Of a DNA stretch of 5,464 nucleotides, positions 1 through 5,464 are shown in pieces. The stretch is from Desulfovibrio sp. GTDB lineage: Bacteria > Desulfobacterota > Desulfovibrionia > Desulfovibrionales > Desulfovibrionaceae. The notes below the pieces were generated by a model, which saw only the letters and a list, made by a program, of their open reading frames with translations, ran no database searches and was not told the DNA's origin. The position numbers and the translations under genes are program-made. The number at the start of each line of letters is the position of its first letter. Position 1 is the first letter of the stretch. Location of the stretch: the NCBI GenBank assembly GCA_031275955.1, contig JAISNZ010000123.1, forward strand, positions 1 to 5,464, read 5' to 3'.

Positions 1-839
1 CCGGGCTGATGGCCCGCTATCCCCGCCTGCCGCGGATGCGCGTCATCGCCTACTGCGTCTGGGCAGGCAACCGGCTGCCCCCGGTCTTTGTCCAGAGCCT
101 GAGTCAGGTGCGGGAAATCTGGACCTGTTCCCGCCATTCACAGCGGGCCTTTCAGGAATATTTCCCTTCGGTCGCGGTGGTTCCGCATGTGGTGGAACGC
201 CGCCCGGTCCCTTCCTTCCTTCTGGAAAAGGCGCGGGAGCGCGTCGGCGGCGTGGAGCCGGAGGAGTTCCTCTTTTTTTCCATTGCGGATGCCGTCAATC
301 CCCGGAAAAATGTCCGGGATCTGCTGTTTGCCTTTTCCCGCGTCCGGGAGCAGGGTCCGCGCAGGGTTCGGCTGATCCTCAAACAGTACCGCCGGAACCT
401 GGATTTCTCCTCCCTGGAGGGGGTGCGCAGCCTCGCCGGCGATCTCGGCGCCGGGGAAATGCGCGCCCTTCATCTGATCAGCCATGCCTATGTCAGCGCC
501 CATCATGCCGAGGGCTGGGGACTGGGCCTGTCCGAGGCCATGGCCTTCGGCAAGCCCGTCATCGCCACGGGATATTCGGGCAATATGGACTTTATGGACG
601 CCCGGAACAGTTTCCCTGTTCCCTATAGCCTGGGGCCGGTGCCGGAGGAAATGACCCGGCGGCTGCCCTGGTTCACCCCGGACATGATCTGGGCCGATAT
701 TGACAAGGAAGCCTTGATTCAGACCATGAAACGGGTCGCCGCGGGCCGTTGGGATCCCGAACTCCGCGTCCGCGCCGCGGATATCGCGCGCACTTTCAGC
801 CCGGGGGCCGTGGCCGAAATCATGCGCGCCCTGTTGTGA
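1..839 (+). CDS. Glycosyltransferase, GT-B fold, GT4-like (5' end outside window)
   Basis: Probable retaining glycosyltransferase that moves a sugar from an activated donor to an acceptor, likely a cell-surface glycan; donor and acceptor cannot be told. Numbering is from the ATG at position 9 (276 residues). The second Rossmann domain of the GT-B fold is complete. It starts near FFSIADAVNPRKNVRDLL (89-106), where the family has its G-R-x-x-x-x-K-N segment. It continues with RLILKQYRRN (121-130) and the E-x7-E donor-site motif EGWGLGLSE (Glu168, Glu176), followed by AMAFGKPVIAT (177-187). Only a remnant of the N-terminal acceptor domain is present, ending around VVPHVVE (57-63). The frame is open to the left edge (GGG CTG before the ATG) and full-length relatives are usually 350-400 residues, so the ATG at 9 is probably internal and the gene begins upstream. 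The stop TGA (837-839) lies within the ribosome-binding site of hypC. Family call is firm, specificity unknown. Confidence 0.85.
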   Translation, partial: GLMARYPRLPRMRVIAYCVWAGNRLPPVFVQSLSQVREIWTCSRHSQRAFQEYFPSVAVVPHVVERRPVPSFLLEKARERVGGVEPEEFLFFSIADAVNPRKNVRDLLFAFSRVREQGPRRVRLILKQYRRNLDFSSLEGVRSLAGDLGAGEMRALHLISHAYVSAHHAEGWGLGLSEAMAFGKPVIATGYSGNMDFMDARNSFPVPYSLGPVPEEMTRRLPWFTPDMIWADIDKEALIQTMKRVAAGRWDPELRVRAADIARTFSPGAVAEIMRALL

Positions 840-844
840 GGAGA
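838..844 (+). promoter_or_regulatory. Ribosome-binding site of hypC
   Basis: The bases GAGGAGA sit 5 nt before the ATG at 850 and overlap the last two bases of the glycosyltransferase stop codon. This is a good Shine-Dalgarno match. Its position suggests that ribosomes finishing the upstream gene can reinitiate on hypC (inference). Confidence 0.7.
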
Positions 845-849
845 TTGCC

Positions 850-1149
850 ATGTGTCTTGCTGTCCCCATGCTGGTAACGGAAATTACGGATGACGTCCTG
901 GCCCGCTGCCAGGTGGGCGAGGGAAACGCCTATATCACCGCTTCCCTTCTCCTGCTGCCTGAACCGCCCAGGGTGGGGGACTATGTGATCGTCCACGCCG
1001 GTTTCGCCCTGCATATCGTCTCGCCGGAAGAAGCGGAGGAATCCCTGCGCCTTCTGCGCCGGATTGCCGACGGCGGGGATTTGCTCCCCTCCCTGAAGGA
1101 AGGCGGCGGTTCGCTTGTCCTGAAAAACCAAGCGGGAGAAGAGATTTGA
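850..1149 (+). CDS. hypC: Hydrogenase maturation chaperone HypC/HybG/HupF family
   Basis: Small cytoplasmic chaperone of NiFe-hydrogenase maturation. With HypD it carries the Fe(CN)2CO unit and delivers it to the hydrogenase large-subunit precursor (family knowledge). The 99-residue protein opens with the family signature MCLAVP; Cys2 is the residue needed for binding HypD and iron and is present once Met1 is removed. The second family block, PRVGDYVIVHAGFALHIV (40-57), includes His49 of the V-H-x-G-F-A motif, and an acidic helix EEAEESLRLL (60-69) follows, as in typical members of 75-95 residues. The family Gly after MCLAVP is Met here (Met7). A C-terminal tail of about 20 residues is rich in Gly and charged residues. 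The start is fixed by the signature and a strong ribosome-binding site. The gene sits 10 bp after a glycosyltransferase gene and 16 bp before gluQRS, with no hypD, hypE or hydrogenase gene in view. Confidence 0.95.
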   Translation: MCLAVPMLVTEITDDVLARCQVGEGNAYITASLLLLPEPPRVGDYVIVHAGFALHIVSPEEAEESLRLLRRIADGGDLLPSLKEGGGSLVLKNQAGEEI

Positions 1150-1165
1150 ACCCTTGGCCTGAGGC

Positions 1166-2203
1166 ATGAGAGGCCGCCTTGCGCCCAGCCCCACGGGGAA
1201 TCTTCATCTGGGCAATGCCTTTGCCTTTCTCCTGGCCTGGTTGAGCGCGGCCGTCCAAAAGGGCGCCCTGGTTCTGCGCCTGGAGGATATTGATCCGGAT
1301 CGCTCCAGGGCCGCATTTGTCCGGGGCATTCTGGAGGATCTCGCCTGGCTTGGCCTGACCTGGGATGAAGGTCCCCGGCCTTCTTTCCATCCGGACAGGA
1401 GAGGGGCGGAGAGTGCCTTTTTCCCGGAAGAGGGGGCCTTCGGACCCTACCGGCAAAGCGCCCGCCTAGAGCGCTATGAGGCTGTTCTGCAGGATTTGCG
1501 CCGCCGGAACCTGCTCTATCCCTGTTTCTGTACCCGCCGGGAGCTGCGCCTTCTGGCCTCGGCCCCGCACAGCGGCGACGAGGGCGTTCCGTATCCCGGC
1601 ATCTGCCGCCGGCTTTCCGGGAAAGAACGGACCGCGCGGCTCGCGGCCAAAGTCCCCTTTTCTCTGCGCCTGGACACGGCCCGGTCCATGGAAACCCTTC
1701 TGCGCGAAACCCCGGGGGCCACGGAAGGCTCTCTGCTTTCCTGGAACGACGCTGTCCATGGTCCCCAAGTCTTCACTCCGGCGGACTGCGGCGGCGACTT
1801 TGCCCTGCGGCGGTCCGACGGGGTTTTCGCCTACCAGTTGGCTGTGGCCGTGGATGACGCCGCCATGGACATCACCGAGGTGGTGCGCGGGGAAGACCTG
1901 CTTTCTTCCACTCCCCGCCAGATTCTCCTGCTCCGCCTTCTGGGGGCGCCCCTTCCCCGCTATGCCCACATCCCCCTGCTGCGCGACGCCCAGGGTCAGC
2001 GCCTGGCGAAACGGCATAAGGGACTGGAAGTGCGCGCGCTGCGGGAGGCCGGTTTTTCCCCGGAGGCGGTCATCGGCCGTTTGGCCCATCTGGCCGGGCT
2101 GCGCGCGACGCCCGCTCCAGTGCCCCCGGCCGGGTTGGCGGAGGGTTTTTCTTTTGCCTTCCTGCGGGGCTGTGCCCCTGTGGCGGATTTTTCCCGTCCC
2201 TGA
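1166..2203 (+). CDS. gluQRS: Glutamyl-Q tRNA(Asp) synthetase (GluQ-RS)
   Basis: Paralogue of the glutamyl-tRNA synthetase catalytic domain. It activates glutamate and attaches it to the queuosine base at position 34 of tRNA(Asp), not to a tRNA 3' end (family knowledge). The 345-residue protein has the class I signature RLAPSPTGNLHLGNA (4-18) with the HIGH-type HLGN (14-17), then LRLEDIDPDRSR (37-48) with Glu40 in the amino-acid pocket. A zinc site typical of GluQ-RS follows: Cys120, Cys122, Tyr143, Cys147 (CFC and YPGIC). The KMSKS-type loop is RLAKRHKG (279-286). There is no anticodon-binding domain after the KMSKS region, which separates it from true GluRS of about 470-500 residues. It is longer than the roughly 300-residue E. 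coli enzyme, mainly through a loop at about 71-92. The ATG at 1166 is the first start after an in-frame TGA (1160-1162) and lies three residues before the signature, so the start is secure, although the Shine-Dalgarno sequence is poor. Likely co-transcribed with hypC. Confidence 0.95.
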   Translation: MRGRLAPSPTGNLHLGNAFAFLLAWLSAAVQKGALVLRLEDIDPDRSRAAFVRGILEDLAWLGLTWDEGPRPSFHPDRRGAESAFFPEEGAFGPYRQSARLERYEAVLQDLRRRNLLYPCFCTRRELRLLASAPHSGDEGVPYPGICRRLSGKERTARLAAKVPFSLRLDTARSMETLLRETPGATEGSLLSWNDAVHGPQVFTPADCGGDFALRRSDGVFAYQLAVAVDDAAMDITEVVRGEDLLSSTPRQILLLRLLGAPLPRYAHIPLLRDAQGQRLAKRHKGLEVRALREAGFSPEAVIGRLAHLAGLRATPAPVPPAGLAEGFSFAFLRGCAPVADFSRP

Positions 2204-2227
2204 CGCGTGGGGGCAGTCATCGGGGAA
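2204..2227. other. Convergent intergenic junction, 24 bp
   Basis: This is the only sequence between the stop codon of gluQRS (plus strand) and the stop codon of cbiF/cobM (minus strand). It holds no hairpin followed by a T-run on either strand, so no intrinsic terminator can be placed here. Transcripts from the two blocks probably overlap at their 3' ends. Confidence 0.6.
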
Positions 2228-3007
2228 TTACTTCCTGTATCCATGCTGAAAATCCTTCGCGTAGAGGCGGGAAGGGGGACTGTGGGCCGGGCCTTCCCCG
2301 GGCAGCACGAGGATGATGGTCTGGCGGGAAAGATCCTCGCAGTCCATGGTCCGGGCCAGATCCGCCAGGGTGGTGCGGACGATGCGTTCTTCCGGCCAGC
2401 TCACCCGGGCGGCTACAACAACGGGGGTTTTTTCGGGAAGCCCTCCGGCCCGCAATTCCCCGGCAAGGGCATCCGGATCTCCGGCGGAAAGATAGATAGC
2501 CAGGCTCCCTCCCTGGCGGGCGTAATCGCGGATGCGCTGCCCCTCGGGCACAGGAGTGCGGCCGTGCAGCCGGGTCATGACCAGGGACTGCGTCGTTTCG
2601 GGCACGGTAAAGCTCACCCCGGCGGCGGCGGCGGCGGCAAAGGCCGCGCTAACCCCGGGAACCACGGCATTGGGAACGCCCAGAGCGTCCAGAAGGAGCT
2701 TCTGTTCCCGCATGGCCCCGTACAGGCCGCCATCGCCCGTATGCAGACGGACCGCCGTTTCTCCCGCATGGGCGGAGGCGCTCAGGAGGGCGTGCGTTTC
2801 TTCCAGGGTCAGGGAGGAGGAGTCCGCAATCCGGGCCGCGGGTTTGGCCCCGGCCACCATGGCGCGGGGAATCAGGGAGCCGGCGTAAAGGATGAAATCA
2901 GCTTCCGCAAGAAGTCTTCGCCCCTTGACCGTGATTAGTTCCGGATCTCCGGGACCCGCGCCCACAAACCAGACCATGCCCGCAGGCCGCGTTTTTTCCC
3001 CTGTCAT
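2228..3007 (-). CDS. cobM (cbiF): Cobalt-precorrin-4 C11-methyltransferase (CbiF/CobM)
   Basis: SAM-dependent tetrapyrrole methyltransferase that methylates (cobalt-)precorrin-4 at C11 in cobalamin biosynthesis; cytoplasmic. The 259-residue length is normal for the family. Motifs in order: the N-terminal signature VWFVGAGPGDPELITVKG (12-29); RLHTGDGGLYGAMREQ (87-102), the SAM-site block usually written GDPSLYG; VVPGVSAAFAAAA (115-127); TRLHGRTPVPEGQ (145-157); and the typical C-terminal SRLYAKDFQHGYR (246-258). CobM and CbiF are the same protein in the aerobic and anaerobic routes. The neighbouring cbiD indicates the cobalt-first, anaerobic route (inference). The start ATG overlaps the fused cbiE-cbiT stop codon as ATGA (3004-3007) and has GGAGG 7 nt upstream, so it is preferred over Met11. 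This is the last gene of the visible minus-strand operon. Two oddities are the Gly-Gly in place of Pro-Ser in the SAM-site motif, and a run of six identical GCC codons for Ala124-129. Confidence 0.95.
   Translation of the reverse strand: MTGEKTRPAGMVWFVGAGPGDPELITVKGRRLLAEADFILYAGSLIPRAMVAGAKPAARIADSSSLTLEETHALLSASAHAGETAVRLHTGDGGLYGAMREQKLLLDALGVPNAVVPGVSAAFAAAAAAGVSFTVPETTQSLVMTRLHGRTPVPEGQRIRDYARQGGSLAIYLSAGDPDALAGELRAGGLPEKTPVVVAARVSWPEERIVRTTLADLARTMDCEDLSRQTIILVLPGEGPAHSPPSRLYAKDFQHGYRK
2621..2638. repeat. (GGC)6 trinucleotide repeat inside cbiF/cobM
   Basis: Six perfect GGC units on the plus strand are read as six GCC alanine codons (Ala124-129) of CbiF/CobM, just after the VVPGVSAAF motif. 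Relatives have an alanine-rich helix here too, so the amino-acid run is expected, but the uniform codon use makes a true microsatellite. Confidence 0.8.
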
Positions 3008-4329
3008 GCCCCTTCCTCCCCGGATTGCGCAGGCCGCGCTGATTTGGACGCGCAGAGCAAAAAGACCGGATTCAGACCTTCAAAACGGAGATCGCCAGCC
3101 AAAGGCCTGCCCTGGCAGGCGTGCAGGGAAAGGGCGTGCACGGTTCCTCCCAGTTTTTCCAGAATGAGCCGGGCGCGGTGCAGGCTGCCCATCAGGACGC
3201 AGTGGGCCGCCAGCCGTCCCCCGGGCAAAAGGCGCTTCCAGGCCAGCCGGAGCAGTTCCCCGGCCTCCGGGGCGTCCGTCCCCAGGCCACCGCCGATGAA
3301 GATGCGGTGAGGCCGGTCTTCCAGGCCGCCGAAGAGGCCGGCCCCGGAAATGTCCCCGGCCAGAAGGCCGGGCAGGACTCCCTGGACAATCTCCAGATTG
3401 GCGGCCCGGAAACGGCGGCGGTTGGCCCGGATGTGGGCGACGCGCTCCGGTTTTTTCTCCACGGCGACGACTTTTCCTCTCCAGGCAAGGCGCGCGGCTT
3501 CAATCCCCACAGACCCGCTGCCGGCGCCCAGATCCCAGACGATATGCTGCGGCGCGACGCCAAGGGCCGCGAGAGCGGCTATCCGCGCCGGCCCTTTTGT
3601 CAGGATGTTGTTTTCACGGCTAATCTCCTCATCCGGGAGACCGAAGATCGCTTCCTCCGGATTTTCGGGAGGAACCAGCAGGATAACCCGCCGGGGCGGC
3701 TTTGGAGAGCTTTCCCGCCAGAGCAGAGCGCCGGATACGCTTAAGGTCCGCTGTTCTTTGGCCTGTACCGTCCCGGAGGGCGTGAGGGAAAGATCGTCCA
3801 GGACATGGAGGCGATATCCGGACTGGCCGCACTCCTCCAGAAAAGCGGCGACGGTTTTGGGGCTTGAGGCCGCATCGGTGAGGAGAAAGACGGGGGTTCC
3901 CGCGGCAAGGGCGTGGGCCAGAGGCAGCCAGTGGTTCCGGCCATGCAGGGAAACAGAGCGGATGTCCTCCCAGGCCAGACCCAGGCGGGCCGCCGCTCCC
4001 TGCAAAGAGCTAAGGGCCGGCAGGATGGCCGCATCCGGAAAGAGGGAGGCCAGACGGCTCCCCAGGCTGAAATACAGGGGATCGCCGCCGCAGAGGACAA
4101 CCTGGCTTCTGCCTTGGGCGCGGTTTTTCTGAATAACCGCCAGCACGGCGGGAATGTCCGCGCCCACAACGACTTTTTCCGCCGGATGATCCGCGAAGAG
4201 GGCCAGATGCTCCCTGCCGCCCACCAGAATGTCCGCCGCTTGCACAAAGGGGTGGCGCAAAATGCGCTCATCCGGATTTTGCGCCAGGCCAAGGCCGAGG
4301 AGGGACAAAGGAGGAAGGGCGTTGTTCAT
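3004..4329 (-). CDS. cbiET (cobL): Fused CbiE-CbiT: cobalt-precorrin-7 C5- / -6B C15-methyltransferase (CobL type)
   Basis: Bifunctional 441-residue enzyme of the corrin ring pathway. The N-terminal CbiE domain (about 8-225) is a tetrapyrrole methyltransferase acting at C5. It shows ADILVGGREHL (32-42), VVLCGGDPLYFSLGSRL (77-93) and SSLQGAAARLGL (107-118) leading into SVSLHGR (125-131). The C-terminal CbiT domain (about 235-425) is a class I SAM methyltransferase that methylates C15 with loss of the C12 acetate carboxyl (family knowledge). It shows FGLPDEE (229-235), LTKGPARIAAL (243-253), the SAM motif WDLGAGSGSVGIEAAR (265-280), the acidic VAVEKKPER (288-296) and FIGGGLG (344-350). The start at 4329 overlaps the cbiD stop as ATGA (4326-4329) and gives the normal N-terminus. 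The frame stays open to 4695, but that extension is only a shadow of cbiD. The ribosome-binding site is weak (GGGA, 4339-4342), consistent with translational coupling. The CbiE glycine loop is degenerate: GLGLAQN instead of the usual GxGPG. Confidence 0.93.
   Translation of the reverse strand: MNNALPPLSLLGLGLAQNPDERILRHPFVQAADILVGGREHLALFADHPAEKVVVGADIPAVLAVIQKNRAQGRSQVVLCGGDPLYFSLGSRLASLFPDAAILPALSSLQGAAARLGLAWEDIRSVSLHGRNHWLPLAHALAAGTPVFLLTDAASSPKTVAAFLEECGQSGYRLHVLDDLSLTPSGTVQAKEQRTLSVSGALLWRESSPKPPRRVILLVPPENPEEAIFGLPDEEISRENNILTKGPARIAALAALGVAPQHIVWDLGAGSGSVGIEAARLAWRGKVVAVEKKPERVAHIRANRRRFRAANLEIVQGVLPGLLAGDISGAGLFGGLEDRPHRIFIGGGLGTDAPEAGELLRLAWKRLLPGGRLAAHCVLMGSLHRARLILEKLGGTVHALSLHACQGRPLAGDLRFEGLNPVFLLCASKSARPAQSGEEGA
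3015..3019 (-). promoter_or_regulatory. Ribosome-binding site of cbiF/cobM
   Basis: GGAGG on the minus strand, 7 nt before the ATG at 3007, lies inside the last codons of the fused cbiE-cbiT gene. It decides the start in favour of the ATGA-overlap ATG over the internal Met11. Confidence 0.7.
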
Positions 4330-5464
4330 GGCGCATTTTCCCGTTGACGATATCCGTTCAGAGTGAAATTTCCGCGGATTTCCTCTGCCTGGAAAGGAGG
4401 GCCGCGCCTTGAGGCCAGGATTTCCCCTTCCAGGCTGAAAACATGCAGGGAGAGATCCGGCGGGGCGTCTTTCCGGGAATCCGCGCGCAGCCATCCCTCC
4501 ATGACGGCAAAGGCCCGTTCCGTCAGGGCGGCCAGAACAAGCCCGTATCCTTCCGGGGATATTTTCCGCATCAGGGACAAGGCGCCGGAGGCGGTGGGCA
4601 TGGCGGCAACGGCCGCGGTCTCCGGAGCGCCGCATTTTTCCCACAGGCGGGCCAGAGAGGCGATATCCGCGGGGGCGGAACGGGCATGGGTCCATTCCAG
4701 GCCCTGGGCCAGCTTGAGCAGTTTTCCGGGAAAACAGCCCCAGGCCACCCTGTGGATACAGGCGTTCTTTCCGGCCTGGCGCAGGGAAAAGGCGGCGAAG
4801 TCCGCCGCCTGGACGGCGGCGGGGGGCGGCAGATCGGGGTACAGGGCGCGCAGGAGGTCTTCGCTTCGCCGGCCGGTGGACAGGAGCAGGGTGGAAATTC
4901 CGGCGGCCGCGGCCACGTTGATCCCCTGGATGATGACGGCCTGCCAGGCTTCATTGCTGTAGGGACGCACTATGCCGCGCGTGCCCAGGATGGAGATGCC
5001 GCCGACGATGCCCAGGCGTGGATTCAGGGTATCTTTGGCCCGCTCCTCTCCCGAGGGGGCGCAGAGGCGCAGGTGCAGGGAGCCGGAGCAGCCGTGGGCG
5101 GCGGCCGCCTCGCAGGCGGCCGCCGCGATTTGCCGGCGCGGTTCCGGGTTGATGGCCGGTTCGCCCGGAGGAACGGGAAGCCCCGGCAGGGTCACCCGTC
5201 CTATTCCCCGGCCCGCATATAAAAAGACAGGAGAGGAAAAGCCGCCGATCAGGAGGGGGGCGGGAGAATTTTCGCCGGCCCGCGGGGTTTCGGACAGAGC
5301 CCGGAAGTCCAGACCGGCCCGGACTTCCAGGCGCAATCCGTGGGTGACGTCAGGGTCATCTCCCCCATCCTTGACAACCGAGGCCGCGGCCCAGGGGAAG
5401 CTCTTCCTGCCGCCTGTCCGGACGCCGGCGATGGGGACGTCCAGACGGGCGCCGGTAAAGGGAG
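4326..5464 (-). CDS. cbiD: Cobalt-precorrin-5B C1-methyltransferase CbiD (5' end outside window)
   Basis: Catalyses C1 methylation of cobalt-precorrin-5B to cobalt-precorrin-6A, a step of the anaerobic (early cobalt insertion) cobalamin route; its presence is the main evidence that this pathway is the anaerobic one. The 378 codons visible run off the right edge. Counting from the first whole codon (5462), the family blocks are KDGGDDPDVTHG (31-42), GRGIGRVTLPGLPVPPGEPA (84-103), AINPEPR (103-109), and NPRLGIVGGISILGTRGIVR (147-166) followed by PYSNEAW (167-173), then LSTGRRSE near 194-201. The N-terminal GYTTGTCAAAA-type signature is missing and should lie just beyond the edge, within roughly 30-50 codons. 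A TTG at 5336 could be taken as a start, but the conserved block upstream of it in the same frame shows it is internal. The stop overlaps the cbiE-cbiT start (ATGA). It is the first visible gene of the minus-strand operon; any promoter or cobalamin riboswitch would be outside the window. Confidence 0.95.
   Translation of the reverse strand, partial: PFTGARLDVPIAGVRTGGRKSFPWAAASVVKDGGDDPDVTHGLRLEVRAGLDFRALSETPRAGENSPAPLLIGGFSSPVFLYAGRGIGRVTLPGLPVPPGEPAINPEPRRQIAAAACEAAAAHGCSGSLHLRLCAPSGEERAKDTLNPRLGIVGGISILGTRGIVRPYSNEAWQAVIIQGINVAAAAGISTLLLSTGRRSEDLLRALYPDLPPPAAVQAADFAAFSLRQAGKNACIHRVAWGCFPGKLLKLAQGLEWTHARSAPADIASLARLWEKCGAPETAAVAAMPTASGALSLMRKISPEGYGLVLAALTERAFAVMEGWLRADSRKDAPPDLSLHVFSLEGEILASRRGPPFQAEEIRGNFTLNGYRQRENAP
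5098..5126. repeat. Perfect 13-bp inverted repeat, 3-nt loop, inside cbiD
   Basis: Arms GCGGCGGCCGCCT (5098-5110) and AGGCGGCCGCCGC (5114-5126) are exact reverse complements separated by CGC. Almost every stem pair is G-C, so the RNA hairpin would be very stable. In the cbiD frame it encodes AAAA-CE-AAAA. Each arm contains one GCGGCCGC octamer. No T-run follows on either strand, so it is not an intrinsic terminator. Confidence 0.85.

Noticed and set aside
301..318. Inverted repeat CCCGGA ... TCCGGG
   Set aside because: A 6-bp stem inside the glycosyltransferase coding region, without a T-run or a gene boundary nearby.
138..869. 243-codon open frame on the minus strand
   Set aside because: It lies opposite the glycosyltransferase gene, which has clear family motifs; its own translation shows none.
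935..1456. 173-codon open frame on the minus strand
   Set aside because: It is antisense to hypC and the start of gluQRS, both firmly identified; composition is that of a shadow frame.
2166..2192. Possible terminator at the end of gluQRS: GGGGC-TGT-GCCCC followed by TTTTT
   Set aside because: The stem is only 5 bp, the T-run begins about 10 nt after it, and the element lies inside the coding sequence.
2207..2938. 243-codon open frame on the plus strand
   Set aside because: It is antisense to cbiF/cobM, gives a Gly/Pro/Arg-rich low-complexity protein with no recognisable motif, and is what high GC content produces opposite a real gene.
4330..4695. 122-residue N-terminal extension of the fused cbiE-cbiT frame
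   Set aside because: This stretch is read in another frame by cbiD, has no CbiE-like content, and the ATG at 4329 gives the normal CbiE N-terminus with an ATGA overlap.
5303..5328. Inverted repeat GGAAGTCC ... GGACTTCC with a 10-nt loop
   Set aside because: An 8-bp stem inside cbiD is short enough to arise by chance in GC-rich coding DNA and has no supporting context.
5334..5336. TTG as the start codon of cbiD
   Set aside because: The same frame continues upstream with the conserved KDGGDDPDVTHG block, so the true start is beyond the right edge.
1..5464. Search for tRNA or rRNA genes, CRISPR arrays, insertion sequences, phage or defence genes, and a cobalamin riboswitch
   Set aside because: None was seen. 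Nearly every base is accounted for by six recognisable genes, and the region upstream of the cobalamin operon, where a riboswitch would sit, is outside the window.

Overview
The window is GC-rich, densely coding DNA with almost no intergenic space. It has two blocks of genes facing each other. The gene set is an anaerobic (CbiD-type) cobalamin branch, a hydrogenase-maturation chaperone (HypC), a glutamyl-Q tRNA(Asp) synthetase and a GT-B glycosyltransferase. This would fit an anaerobic, hydrogenase-bearing proteobacterium, and my best guess is a sulfate reducer of the Desulfovibrionaceae type. That taxonomic guess is inference from gene content and base composition; nothing in the window is diagnostic.

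Plus-strand block (1-2203): the 3' part of a family-4-like glycosyltransferase gene that enters from the left edge, then hypC, then gluQRS. The gaps are 10 and 16 bp, so the three are probably co-transcribed, although their functions (cell-surface glycan, NiFe-hydrogenase maturation, tRNA modification) are unrelated on current knowledge.

Minus-strand block (5464-2228, read right to left): cbiD (its 5' end lies beyond the right edge), a fused cbiE-cbiT gene (CobL architecture), and cbiF/cobM. Both junctions are 4-bp ATGA start/stop overlaps, so this is a tightly coupled operon. Its products methylate cobalt-precorrin-4 at C11 (CbiF), cobalt-precorrin-5B at C1 (CbiD), and cobalt-precorrin-6B/7 at C15 (with decarboxylation) and C5 (CbiT/CbiE). 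The intervening steps (CbiG after CbiF, CbiJ before CbiT/CbiE) and the final mutase (CbiC) are not encoded here and must lie upstream of the visible operon or elsewhere.

The two blocks converge at 2204-2227 with only 24 bp between stop codons and no clear terminator. No tRNA, rRNA, CRISPR array, insertion sequence or riboswitch was seen. The main structural curiosity is a perfect 13-bp inverted repeat with a 3-nt loop inside cbiD, in a stretch encoding AAAA-CE-AAAA. I see no undescribed biological system here; the region looks like ordinary core metabolism with a few small peculiarities.
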